NCBI RefSeq assembly: GCF_036346875.1
Contig: NZ_CP107852.1
Coordinates: 372,001 to 436,000, forward strand
From: Nocardia sp. NBC_00508
Lineage (GTDB): Bacteria; Actinomycetota; Actinomycetes; Mycobacteriales; Mycobacteriaceae
Reading direction: 5' to 3'
Length of the DNA stretch: 64,000 nucleotides
Shown: piece after piece, positions 1 to 8,362 of the stretch
How the letters are laid out: each line of letters opens with the position of its first letter
Numbering within the stretch: position 1 is the first letter of the stretch
The notes under the pieces: model-generated
The model's database searches: none
What the model was told of the DNA's origin: nothing
The model's input: the letters and a program-made list of their open reading frames with translations, nothing else
Position numbers and translations under genes: made by a program

Positions 1-999
1 GGGCAGGCACTCGACCTGCTGGCGGCGCATCGCGAGCGACTCGATTTCCTCGGCTTCGCCTTTCACCTCGACTCCGGCGATCTCGGCGAGCGGATTCGCG
101 CGATCGACGCCTGCCTCCGGGCGATCGAACAGTCCTACGATCGAGGGATGGCACCGTCGGTGCTGGATATCGGCGGCGGATTCCGTCAAGTGTTCACCGC
201 CGACGCCGATCGGTTCGACGCCTACGTGCTCGCACTGCGCGAATCGCTGCTCGGCCGCGGCGAGCCGATGAGCTGGGGCAGCAATACCTTCGGCTATCAG
301 GTGGCGGGCGGCGCCGTGCACGGCACGCCGGTATTCCACAAGTACGCCAACACCATTCCCGCCGCGAGCATGCTCGAAGACCTGCTGTCCGCGCCGTTGG
401 AGCGGCACGGCGGGCGCACGGTGGCGCAGGTGGCGGCCGACAATCTGCTGGAGGTGTGGCTGGAACCGGGCAAGGCGCTGGTCGACCACGCGGGCATCAC
501 GGTGGCCACGGTCGAGTTCGTCAAGGAAGTCGCCGACGGCAGCGTACTGGTGCACGTCGATCTCAGCCGCGATGCGGTGACACCCGCCGACCAAGAGGTC
601 ATGGTCGATCCGATCCTTCCGCATGCCGACGCCGCGGCCCGCACCCCCGGAAACGGGGATGCCCCCGGCCCGGTCGGCGTGTACGTGGCCGGGCGGCTGT
701 GCTTGGAGCGAGACCTGATCACCAATCACAAAGTGTGGCTGCCTGCCACGCCGCGACCCGGCGATCCGATCGTGTTCCCGAATACGGCCGCCTACCATAT
801 GGATCTGTCCGCGGCCACGGCATCGATGCATCCGCTGCCCGCGAAACTCGCGGTCACCCGGCGCGCCGAGGGCTTCCAGGTCGTCCCCGACGCGGACTAC
901 GAGCCACACGTGCCCGTCGAGCCGTCGCGGCCACACCGCGCCGTGCCACCCGCTGACCACCGCCCCACCGGGCAGGTCCGATCCGTCGAGGCTTCCTGA
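1..999 (+). CDS. PLP-dependent decarboxylase (fold type III), 5' end outside window
   Basis: The reading frame is open from base 1, so the start lies upstream. The product resembles the alanine-racemase/Orn-DAP-Arg decarboxylase fold: an early FHLDSGD segment, the glycine-rich LDIGGGF phosphate-binding loop near base 166, and a later VEFVKE...VHVDLS stretch typical of the C-terminal sheet domain. The PLP lysine would lie upstream of the window. It ends in TGATG, sharing one base with the next gene, a cysteine-synthase-like enzyme, so the two are probably co-translated. The pairing recalls the Y4yA-type PLP enzymes of actinomycetes; the substrate cannot be told from sequence. Confidence 0.75.
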   Translation, partial: GQALDLLAAHRERLDFLGFAFHLDSGDLGERIRAIDACLRAIEQSYDRGMAPSVLDIGGGFRQVFTADADRFDAYVLALRESLLGRGEPMSWGSNTFGYQVAGGAVHGTPVFHKYANTIPAASMLEDLLSAPLERHGGRTVAQVAADNLLEVWLEPGKALVDHAGITVATVEFVKEVADGSVLVHVDLSRDAVTPADQEVMVDPILPHADAAARTPGNGDAPGPVGVYVAGRLCLERDLITNHKVWLPATPRPGDPIVFPNTAAYHMDLSAATASMHPLPAKLAVTRRAEGFQVVPDADYEPHVPVEPSRPHRAVPPADHRPTGQVRSVEAS

Positions 1000-2324
1000 T
1001 GCGCTACGACCACATCACCGAACTCATCGGCAACACACCCCTGCTCCGGCTCGACCCCGCGGTGCACGGGCTGGCGAACGTCGAGCTCTACGCGAAGCTG
1101 GAGTCGCACAATCCGTTCGGCTCGGTCAAGGACCGGGTGGCGTGGGGGATGATCCGCGACGACCTGGACGAGATCCGCGCGACGGGGCAGACGCTCATCG
1201 AGGCATCCAGCGGCAATACGGCCAAGGCGCTGCGCGTCCTCGGGGCGGTGTACGGCATCGGCCTGCGCGCGGTGACCAATCGGATCAAGGTGGCCGAGGT
1301 CCGCGAACTCCTGCAGCTGTTCGGCACCGACATCGTGGAACTGCCCGGACTGTCCGAATGTCCGGACCCGACCACACCGAATGACGTCTACTCGGTGATC
1401 GAGTCGACCATGGCGCAGCGGCCCGGCGCGTACCGTCACCTGTCGCAGTACACCAACGAGAAGAACGTCGAGGCGCATCATCAGGGCACCGGACGGGAGA
1501 TCCACGAGGACCTCGCGGCCGATGGCATCAATAGGATCGACTACCTGATCGGGGGGCTCGGGACGACCGGATCCACCCGTGGCACCGCCACCTACCTGCG
1601 CAAGCACAATCCCGAATTGCGTACCGTCGCCGTTGTTTCCGAGCGGTCGGACTTCATTCCCGGTATCCGGTCGGAGACGGAGATGTGGGATGTCGGACTG
1701 TTTCAGCCCGATTTCTACGACTCGATCGTCACCGTGACGGCGGGCGACGCCGTGGACGCCACAATGCGCCTGGCGACCGGATACGGTGTCCTGGCCGGGC
1801 CGACCAGCGGCGCGAGTTATGCGGCCGCGCTGGAAACGCTCACCGCGCTGGATCTTTCGGCCGCCGACCCGGAAGATCCGATCATCGCGGTCTTCATCGT
1901 CTGCGACCGGCTCGAGCCGTACCTGTCGTACATCAAGAAGCGCAGGCCGGAGCTGTTCGGCCGAGCCGAACGCGAGGCGGAGCCGACCGCGGTGGAACTG
2001 GCGGCGACACCGGCCCTGTCCCCCGAGCAACTCGCCGAGCTGGACCGGGCCGACCGGCCCACCATCGTGGACACCCGTGGCGCGATGGCCTACCGCATCG
2101 GCCACGTGCCCGGCGCACTCAACATCCGGGACGACCAGCTCGACGACATGTTCGGTCACGGCATCCCGTTTCCGCGGTCGCGCCCGGTGGTTTTCGTCTG
2201 TCCGGTCGGCGAGCTGTCCCTGCGGTTCGCCGCACGTGCCCGGCGGGCCGGATACGACGCCGCCAGCCTGGCGGGCGGCGTCGTCGCGTGGCGCGACGCG
2301 GGACTGCCCCTGGAACGCGGCTGA
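999..2324 (+). CDS. Cysteine synthase-like PLP enzyme fused to a rhodanese domain
   Basis: The 441-residue protein has a fold type II PLP domain (about 1-320) followed by a rhodanese domain (about 345-441). ITELIGNTPLLRL and NPFGSVKDR place the PLP lysine at K44, and SSGNTAKAL is the substrate or phosphate loop of the cysteine synthase/SbnA group. In the rhodanese part VDTRGAMAYRIGHVPGALNI is followed by the active loop CPVGELS with Cys401. It overlaps the preceding decarboxylase gene by one base. The fusion suggests that sulfur from the rhodanese cysteine is used by the PLP enzyme or removed from its product; this is inference. It could also make 2,3-diaminopropionate-like compounds as SbnA does. 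Confidence 0.8.
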   Translation: MRYDHITELIGNTPLLRLDPAVHGLANVELYAKLESHNPFGSVKDRVAWGMIRDDLDEIRATGQTLIEASSGNTAKALRVLGAVYGIGLRAVTNRIKVAEVRELLQLFGTDIVELPGLSECPDPTTPNDVYSVIESTMAQRPGAYRHLSQYTNEKNVEAHHQGTGREIHEDLAADGINRIDYLIGGLGTTGSTRGTATYLRKHNPELRTVAVVSERSDFIPGIRSETEMWDVGLFQPDFYDSIVTVTAGDAVDATMRLATGYGVLAGPTSGASYAAALETLTALDLSAADPEDPIIAVFIVCDRLEPYLSYIKKRRPELFGRAEREAEPTAVELAATPALSPEQLAELDRADRPTIVDTRGAMAYRIGHVPGALNIRDDQLDDMFGHGIPFPRSRPVVFVCPVGELSLRFAARARRAGYDAASLAGGVVAWRDAGLPLERG

Positions 2325-2589
2325 CCGTGGGGTCCACCGTGATCGGCCGCTACCGCGCCCCGATCGGTCGTGGCGCCGGTCCCAGCAACGGGGCGAGCGG
2401 CCGCGATAGAGGTGGTGAACAGTTCGGCTGTGGACGTGAACAATTCGACGAATGCCACCGCGGTACTGCGCTCGAACAGCGCGGTCGTAGCAACCCACAG
2501 CTACCACGCCGTGTCCGCCCCGGATCCGTTTCGGCATCCCCCGAGCGTGCGGGGCGGTGCGCGCCGCGTCCGGGCGCGCCGCCACACAC

Positions 2590-2595
2590 TATCGT
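2590..2595 (+). promoter_or_regulatory. Probable -10 element, leaderless start of the TetR gene
   Basis: TATCGT lies six bases before a GTG at 2602 with no ribosome binding site between, the arrangement of actinobacterial leaderless genes. Confidence 0.45.
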
Positions 2596-2601
2596 TGGCC
2601 C

Positions 2602-3231
2602 GTGCAGACAGGTCAGGAATCAGACGGAGACGCCGGCCCACGGATCTGGGGTGGAACGACGCTCACCGAGCGCAGGGACGCGCGCCGGGCGGCGCTGCTG
2701 GAGGCCGCGCTCGATCTGATCGGCGAATCGGGCGCGAGCGGCGTCACCATGCGCGCGGTATGCCGCACGGCAGGCCTCACCGACCGCTACTTCTACGAGA
2801 GCTTCGCCAGCCGCGACGAGCTGCTCGACATGCTGTACCGCCAGGTCGCCGATGAATTCCTGGAGCCGATGACCGCCTTCGCCGCTACCGACGACCCCTC
2901 CCGTGACCGCGTGCTGTCGGAAATCCTGGTGGACAAGGTGCTGGCCGATCCGCGCAAGTCGCGGCTGTTCCTGGTCGAGCCGTACTCGAGCACCGCGCTC
3001 GGCCAGACCACCTTCGCGGTGATGCCGGTGTTCACCCGGATCATGCAGGACCATCTGTTCGGGCACATCGACGACCCGGTCAAGCGCAGGCTGGCGGCGG
3101 TGACGATGGCCAGCGGCAACGCGGGCATGTTCTCCGCGTGGCTGAACGGGTCGTTACGCGCCACCCGGGAGCAGATCATCGAGCACTGCATCGCGACGCT
3201 CACCGCGTACCGCTCGCTGTACCGCTCCTGA
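2602..3231 (+). CDS. TetR/AcrR-family transcriptional regulator
   Basis: The N-terminal helix-turn-helix is clear: RRAALLEAALDLIGESGASGV, then MRAVCRTAGLTDRYFYESFASRDELL, followed by a ligand-binding domain of about 140 residues. The chosen GTG start is preceded by a -10-like TATCGT only six bases upstream, so a leaderless message is likely; an in-frame upstream ATG at 2557 would only add low-complexity residues. It stands alone, convergent with the caspase/STAND gene and downstream of the PLP gene pair after a 277-base gap. The target is unknown; the PLP pair or self-regulation are possibilities. Confidence 0.8.
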   Translation: MQTGQESDGDAGPRIWGGTTLTERRDARRAALLEAALDLIGESGASGVTMRAVCRTAGLTDRYFYESFASRDELLDMLYRQVADEFLEPMTAFAATDDPSRDRVLSEILVDKVLADPRKSRLFLVEPYSSTALGQTTFAVMPVFTRIMQDHLFGHIDDPVKRRLAAVTMASGNAGMFSAWLNGSLRATREQIIEHCIATLTAYRSLYRS

Positions 3232-3286
3232 TGGCCCGGTCCGGCCCCGCACCATCGAGACAGGGTCGTCGCGTCGGGCCGGGCGG

Positions 3287-6200
3287 CTAATCCCCGGCCC
3301 GGGCCCGCCAATAGGCCAGGGTGTTCCTGGTCCGGATGGTAGCGACGTGGTTGGGGCCGAGGGCGCGCAGTTCCGCGACGAGCAGGACCTCGAGTTCGGC
3401 GACAGCGCGCTCCAGGTCGCCGTGGCGGGCGCGGCAGGACGCGAGATCATTGCGGATGTCCAGGGTGTCCGGATGATCGGGGCCGAGGACGCGCAGCCGG
3501 TCGGCGAGCAGACGCTCCAGGTCGGCGATCGCACCGGCGAGATCGCCGCTGTCGGCGCGGTAGGTAGCCAGCCGACCGCGCGTCAGCAGGGTGTCGGGAT
3601 GGTCAGGACCGAGGACGCGCAGGCGGTCTGCGAGCAAGCGGGTGAATTCGGCGCCCGCCCCCACCAGGTCACCACTGCGGGCACGGAACGCCGCGAGGTT
3701 GTTGCGGGCTCCGAGCGTCTCGGGGTGGTCGGGTCCGAGCACGCGCAGATGGTCGACCACCAGCTGTTCGAATTCCCCGCGGGCGCCGTCGAGATCGCCG
3801 CTGTCGGCACGCCAGTACGCCAGGCTGTTCCGGGTGCGCAGGGTGTCCGGATGGTCCGGTCCCTGGATCCGGGCGCGGTCGGCGCGCAGCTGCTCGAAGA
3901 GGGCGATCGCACCGGCGAGATCGCCGACGTCGCCCCGATTGGACGCGAGATTGTTTCTGGTGCGCAGGGTTTCGGGATCGTCGGGACCGAGCAGGCGGAG
4001 CTGGTCGGCGAGCAGCCGCTCGAATTCCGCGCCCGCGCCGGAATGGTCGCCGCAGTGGGCGCGGTAGCCGGCCAGCCGGTCCCGGCTGTTCAGTGTGTTC
4101 AGGTCGTCGGGGCCGAACACGCGCAGCCGGTCGGCGAGCAGCCGCTCGAAATCGGCTATGGCGTCGACCAGATCGCCGCTCTCGGCGCGGTGGTAGGCGC
4201 ACCGGTCCCGGGCGGTGAAGGTATCGGGGTGATGTGGACCGAGCGTCTCGACGAAGTCGGGTAGCCACGCGACCCACAGGTCTCGATCGTCGGCCGACCT
4301 CCCGGTTTCCAGCTTCACCAGAAAGTCGATGGCCAAGGCGGAATCGCCGTAGGCCAAGCAGTGGCGCACCGCCGCGCCGCGCGCGTAGTCGGCGGCGCGG
4401 TCGCTGGGGGTGGACTGGATCGCCGCGACGAGGGCGCGGTGCGCGTGCACGAGCAACACGCCGAGCCGGTGGCATTCCGTGTCCAAGGTGGGCAGGAACG
4501 CGCCATGGCTCACGCCGAGCGACTCACGGACGGTGCCGGGATGACTGCGGGTGACCAGCGCTCCGAGATTCACGGTGAGGTCGCGGATCCGCGCGGCGTT
4601 GAGGTCCATCCCCATCGATGTCATTGCCGCCTCCAGCAACTCCAGTGGCAAGACGGGACCGACCCCCGCGGCCACCAGTACACCGAGCAATGCTCCGGTG
4701 GCCTGAGCGGTTTCGGTGTCGAACGTGCGCATCGCGGTCTCCAACCGCAGCGCGACTACCCGGTCGAGACCGATACCGGCGGCGACGGCGCCGTCGGTCA
4801 ACCTTCCGGCCACCTCCAGCAGCAGCCGCGCCAGCAACCAGCCGCCCGATAGGACTCGCGAACCGCTCTTGTCCGTCGGTGTCTCGGCCAGCAGCCGCTG
4901 GATCCAGCCGATCCAGTCGACCGGGCCGATCGGCGCCGTCCCACGCGCAGACTCCACCACCGCGGCGATGTCGTCGGCACCGGGTTCGGCCACCTCGATC
5001 CGGTACATGTGCGCCAGCGCCGGGTGATCCTCGACGCCGGTACCGGGACGGATGCCGACGATCACCCGCACGTGCCGCAGATCCTCCCGCCGGGTCAGAT
5101 CGGCGATCGCGGCCACGAGTAGTCGCCTGGTCCCCTCTTGTGGCTGGTTGAGTCCGTCGAACACCAGGGTGACCCGGCGGCCCGCGGTGGATAGTCGCGC
5201 CAGCGGATGCCGGACCAGGATGTCGAAGATATCGGACTCGTCCCTGGCCCGCGGGGTGCGCGCCGCCCGCGCCGCCTCCGCGAAGCCGGGCAGCCGCGCA
5301 CCGAGCTGCGCGGCCAGCTCCGCGGCGACCGCTTCCACCGAGCTGCTTACCGTGAGAAATACCGCGGCGGTGATGTATTCGGGGGTCACGGCGAGGCTGT
5401 CCACCAGGCTGGGGCGGATCAGCATGGCCAGCAACGTCGATTTGCCCACGCCCGCGGGGCCGAGCACCGCCCGGAGCCGATAGCTGCCCGCGTCGACGAT
5501 CGCGCCGAGACGCTCGCGCACATCGGGCGTCAGCAGCAGCCTCCTGGTCAGCTGGTCGACGAAACCGGCGGCGGAACGGCCGCTCACCGCGTCCCGATGG
5601 CGCGCGGTGTTCGGCACCAACCACAGACCCGGGTCGACGCCCTGCTCGGTCGACACCGCGCCGGAGTTGAACGAAAGATGCTGCGGCTGTTGCTGTGTGC
5701 ACTGCATCGCGATCGGGTCCACCAAGTCCGAAGGCAGCAGATTCTCCCCGCGCAGCGGCAGGCCGGTGTCGAAGGTGGCGAGCATGGTTCTGGTGAAGCA
5801 TCCGGAGTACGCGGGCCCGTCGCCCGAGGCCACCAGCAGCTCCATCCGCCCGCCCGCCTGCGCCAGCAGATCGGTCCACCGGCGCGCCGCGCCCTGCACG
5901 CCCTGCCCGGCCTCGCAGGCGTCGACCAGCATCACCAGCCCGTCGAGCGCCGCGCGATCGAGCCGCTCCCTGATCTCCTGGGTCAGGTGAAACGCGTTGT
6001 GCGAGTTGGGCGCCGACGGTGAATCGTGCCCGAGCAGGTAGAAGTCCTCCGCATTGGTTGCCACACCGTGCCCGATGAAACCGAGCAGCAGCGTGGCCTG
6101 CCGTTCGGATGCCGCGGCGAACGCGGCGTCCACCGCGGCGAACAGTTGCGCCGCAGTAGGATTCAGCACCGGCCCGTCGAGCTCGGTCGCCGACCGCCAG

Positions 6201-6313
6201 CCGCCCGCCTCGGTCAGACTCGTGTACAAACCCGTGGCGAGTTTCCCGGTGAACCCCAGTTCCCCCAGTGCCGCACACTCCGAACCCACCACCAGCGCGA
6301 GCCGTCCTCCCAT
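3287..6313 (-). CDS. Caspase-like / STAND NTPase / TPR protein
   Basis: The 1008-residue protein has three parts. Residues 1-220 are a caspase-like (peptidase C14) domain with His82 in GFIGHG and Cys133 in LVDACEAGQG as the likely dyad. Residues 250-680 are a STAND-type NTPase with Walker A GPAGVGKST (285-293) and Walker B VTLVFDGLNQ (Asp386). Residues 691-1008 hold seven 42-residue kinesin-light-chain-like TPRs, each beginning LGPDHPDTL or similar, plus a half repeat. The ATG at 6313 follows a -10-like TATGTT by six bases; the frame extends upstream but without homology. This is the layout of bacterial NLR-like sensors that activate a protease on ligand binding. It is divergent from an NfeD-like/flotillin operon. 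A role in phage defence or regulated cell death is inferred. Confidence 0.85.
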   Translation of the reverse strand: MGGRLALVVGSECAALGELGFTGKLATGLYTSLTEAGGWRSATELDGPVLNPTAAQLFAAVDAAFAAASERQATLLLGFIGHGVATNAEDFYLLGHDSPSAPNSHNAFHLTQEIRERLDRAALDGLVMLVDACEAGQGVQGAARRWTDLLAQAGGRMELLVASGDGPAYSGCFTRTMLATFDTGLPLRGENLLPSDLVDPIAMQCTQQQPQHLSFNSGAVSTEQGVDPGLWLVPNTARHRDAVSGRSAAGFVDQLTRRLLLTPDVRERLGAIVDAGSYRLRAVLGPAGVGKSTLLAMLIRPSLVDSLAVTPEYITAAVFLTVSSSVEAVAAELAAQLGARLPGFAEAARAARTPRARDESDIFDILVRHPLARLSTAGRRVTLVFDGLNQPQEGTRRLLVAAIADLTRREDLRHVRVIVGIRPGTGVEDHPALAHMYRIEVAEPGADDIAAVVESARGTAPIGPVDWIGWIQRLLAETPTDKSGSRVLSGGWLLARLLLEVAGRLTDGAVAAGIGLDRVVALRLETAMRTFDTETAQATGALLGVLVAAGVGPVLPLELLEAAMTSMGMDLNAARIRDLTVNLGALVTRSHPGTVRESLGVSHGAFLPTLDTECHRLGVLLVHAHRALVAAIQSTPSDRAADYARGAAVRHCLAYGDSALAIDFLVKLETGRSADDRDLWVAWLPDFVETLGPHHPDTFTARDRCAYHRAESGDLVDAIADFERLLADRLRVFGPDDLNTLNSRDRLAGYRAHCGDHSGAGAEFERLLADQLRLLGPDDPETLRTRNNLASNRGDVGDLAGAIALFEQLRADRARIQGPDHPDTLRTRNSLAYWRADSGDLDGARGEFEQLVVDHLRVLGPDHPETLGARNNLAAFRARSGDLVGAGAEFTRLLADRLRVLGPDHPDTLLTRGRLATYRADSGDLAGAIADLERLLADRLRVLGPDHPDTLDIRNDLASCRARHGDLERAVAELEVLLVAELRALGPNHVATIRTRNTLAYWRARAGD
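3290..4243 (-). repeat. Tandem 126-bp coding repeats (TPR units)
   Basis: Seven and a half units of 42 codons lie at the 3' end of the caspase/STAND gene. Each encodes a helix-turn-helix TPR with the header LGPDHP(D/E)TL and a central SGDL(V/A)GA. Neighbouring units are very similar at the DNA level, so gain or loss of whole units by recombination is plausible. Confidence 0.85.
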
Positions 6314-6319
6314 GCGAAA

Positions 6320-6325
6320 AACATA
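6320..6325 (-). promoter_or_regulatory. Probable -10 element of the caspase/STAND gene
   Basis: On the minus strand TATGTT is followed by six bases and then the ATG at 6313, which supports that start over upstream in-frame codons and suggests a leaderless transcript. Confidence 0.4.
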
Positions 6326-6448
6326 CCTGCGCGGCCGAGGCCCACCCGCGCTGGCATCGGGCCCGCCCGCCCGGTAGCCACGCGATATCGAAAGGTGCTG
6401 TGCGAGACGTAGGGTGACGGTTCGAGTGACAGAAAAGGAGATCGTGGG

Positions 6449-6682
6449 ATGACCGACCCGGTGGTGGGTTTGACGGGTACGCTCACATCGCCGATCCGGG
6501 GCGCCGGGACGCTGGGTGAGGTCCTGGTCGCGATTCGAGGGGGAACCGAGCTGTACATCGCACAAGCCACCGAGCCGATCTCGGCCGGCTCGGCCGTGCT
6601 GGTCATCGCGGTCCATCCGGGGCGCGTCGTCGACGTCGTCCCGTGGATTCCGCTCGGCCCGGATCCGGCGGACGGAACCTGA
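6449..6682 (+). CDS. Small NfeD-like (OB-fold) protein
   Basis: This 77-residue protein begins at an ATG preceded by a good AAGGAG site at 6434-6439. The sequence GLTGTLTSPIRGAGTLGEVLVAIRGG, an alternating hydrophobic core and the ending AVLVIAVHPGRVVDVVPW match the C-terminal OB-fold domain of NfeD proteins, without the protease or membrane parts. NfeD domains are usually encoded with flotillins, and a flotillin gene follows 19 bases downstream. It probably assists flotillin assembly at the membrane. It is divergent from the caspase/STAND gene across a 135-base intergenic region. Confidence 0.7.
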   Translation: MTDPVVGLTGTLTSPIRGAGTLGEVLVAIRGGTELYIAQATEPISAGSAVLVIAVHPGRVVDVVPWIPLGPDPADGT

Positions 6683-6701
6683 AACAGTAAGGGAGACAGA
6701 C

Positions 6702-7802
6702 GTGCTGGGCTACCACGTGCCAGACCCGGACGAGGCGATGCTGGTCAGCGGCGCCAAGAGCCGGGACAACGCGCCGTTCAGAGTGATCATCGGACGCGGC
6801 GCCTGGGTGGTTCCGCTGTTCCGGAAGGTGCGGTACCTGTCGCTGGCGATGTTCGAATCCGAGATAAAGGAGCGCTGCGTCACCAAGCAGGCGATCCAGC
6901 TCGACGTGCGCGCGGTGATCGCGTTCAAGGTCGCCAACGACACCCAGTCCATCGTCAACGCGGCGCAGCGGTTCCTCTCCGAGCAGGAGCGCGAGATGTC
7001 GGTGCTGACCGGACGGATCTTCTCCGGGCACCTGCGCTCGATCGTGGGGTCGATGACGGTCGAGGAGATCATCCGGGAGCGCCAGAAGCTCGCCGACGAA
7101 GTGCTCGTCGCCTCGAAAGTGGAAATGAGCAACATCGGCCTGTGGGTCGATTCCTTCCAGATCCAGTCCATCGACGACGGCAACCTCGGCTATATCGCCG
7201 CGCTCGCCGCCCCGCACAATGCCGCGGTGCAGCGGGACGCGCAGATCGCCCAGTCGCAGGCCGCGCAGGCGTCGGCGCAGGCCGAGCAGGAATCCCAGCG
7301 AAGGCAGGCGGAATATCAGCGCGAGACGGCGATCCTGCGTGCGCAGTACCAGCGCGATATCGACAAGGCGAACGCCGAAGCGGCGCAGGCAGGCCCCCTC
7401 GCCGAGGCGATGGCGCTGCAGGAGGTGCTCACCGCCCAGGCCGAGCAGGCGCGCAAAGAGGCCGAGCTGCGCGAACAACAGTTGCAGGCCGAGGTCGTCA
7501 AACCCGCTCGGGCCGAGGCGGATCGCGTGCGCATTCTGGCCGAGGCGGAGGCCGACCGCACCCGGATCCAGGCCGCCGCTGCCGCGTCGAACAACCGGAT
7601 CGCGCTGGACCAGTTGTTGATCGAACAACTTCCGGAAATCGTCAAGCAAGCGTCGCATGGGTTGGCGAACGCGAATCTCACCGTGCTCAACGGCCCCGAC
7701 GGCGTCGGCGAACTCGTGAACGGAATGGTCGGCCAGGGACTGACTGTTTTCAATTCGTTGCAAAAGGCGCTTTCCTCCAACGACGGCGAAAATGCGGGTT
7801 AA
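6702..7802 (+). CDS. Flotillin-family SPFH/band 7 protein
   Basis: The 366-residue product has an SPFH domain (about 1-190) and a long Ala/Glu/Gln-rich coiled coil (about 190-320, with repeated AEAEADR and QAEQAR segments) ending in a C-terminal tail, as in flotillins. The GTG at 6702 has AAGGGAG eight bases upstream; the frame is open further upstream only as a shadow of the NfeD-like gene. No membrane helix is obvious, so membrane attachment would be peripheral as in reggie/flotillin. It forms a two-gene operon with the NfeD-like gene and is expected to scaffold membrane microdomains. Confidence 0.85.
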   Translation: MLGYHVPDPDEAMLVSGAKSRDNAPFRVIIGRGAWVVPLFRKVRYLSLAMFESEIKERCVTKQAIQLDVRAVIAFKVANDTQSIVNAAQRFLSEQEREMSVLTGRIFSGHLRSIVGSMTVEEIIRERQKLADEVLVASKVEMSNIGLWVDSFQIQSIDDGNLGYIAALAAPHNAAVQRDAQIAQSQAAQASAQAEQESQRRQAEYQRETAILRAQYQRDIDKANAEAAQAGPLAEAMALQEVLTAQAEQARKEAELREQQLQAEVVKPARAEADRVRILAEAEADRTRIQAAAAASNNRIALDQLLIEQLPEIVKQASHGLANANLTVLNGPDGVGELVNGMVGQGLTVFNSLQKALSSNDGENAG

Positions 7803-7840
7803 GGTGGCCGAGTAGCGACTGCGACGAGGAGCGGGTGTTG

Positions 7841-8236
7841 GTGTCCATCGGGAAATTGGTGTCGTTCGACAGCTCTCGGGGATTCGGATTCATTCGGCCG
7901 GAAGACGGCGGACCGGACGTGTTCGTCCATGTCAACGACATCGGCTTGGACGAGGACGAGTTGCGTCAGGGGCGGGTGTTCGAATTCGAGGTGACCGAAG
8001 GCGACCGCGGGCCGAAGGCGGTCAATCTGAGCGCGGTCGGCGGAGCGTCCGCACCAGTTCCCCGGCACAAGGGAAAAGACCGACCGGGTCCGGGACAGCT
8101 CACCGTCGCCGAACACAAACGTCTGATCACCGAGTTGCTCCTGGATGCCAGCCCCGCGCTCACCGCGGGCGAGATCCTCACCATCCGCGACCGGCTCACC
8201 ACGTTCGCCGACCAGCACGGGTGGCTGGAGAACTGA
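7841..8236 (+). CDS. Cold-shock-domain protein with C-terminal extension
   Basis: Residues 1-65 form a cold-shock domain: GKLVSFDSSRGFGFIRPEDGGPDVFVHVNDI contains the RNP1-like GFGFI and RNP2-like VFVHV motifs that bind single-stranded nucleic acid. The remaining 65 residues, linked by a charged Pro/Gly stretch, form a helical extension ending FADQHGWLEN not found in short CspA proteins. The GTG at 7841 is chosen because GAGGAG lies about nine bases upstream; GTG 7835 is too close to it. It lies 38 bases after the flotillin gene and could be co-transcribed with it. Confidence 0.8.
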   Translation: MSIGKLVSFDSSRGFGFIRPEDGGPDVFVHVNDIGLDEDELRQGRVFEFEVTEGDRGPKAVNLSAVGGASAPVPRHKGKDRPGPGQLTVAEHKRLITELLLDASPALTAGEILTIRDRLTTFADQHGWLEN

Positions 8237-8362
8237 GCGGCGCCGTCCACGATCGGTGTCGGTGCGGCCACCTACGATCGAGCCGAGGCTCCGTCACATA
8301 CCGATGAGTTCGTCGCGTGCCCGACGTCGGTATGGGTGAGGATCGAACCCGAGGAGGATCGT

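Noticed and set aside
3290..4243. Regular repeats that could suggest a CRISPR array
   Set aside because: The period is 126 bases, in frame, and encodes TPRs; there are no unique spacers or cas genes.
3347..4264. A 305-codon repeated plus-strand frame
   Set aside because: Mirror of the TPR coding repeat on the minus strand.
6516..6701. A longer N-terminus for the flotillin
   Set aside because: This part is the shifted shadow of the NfeD-like gene; a good ribosome site stands before GTG 6702.
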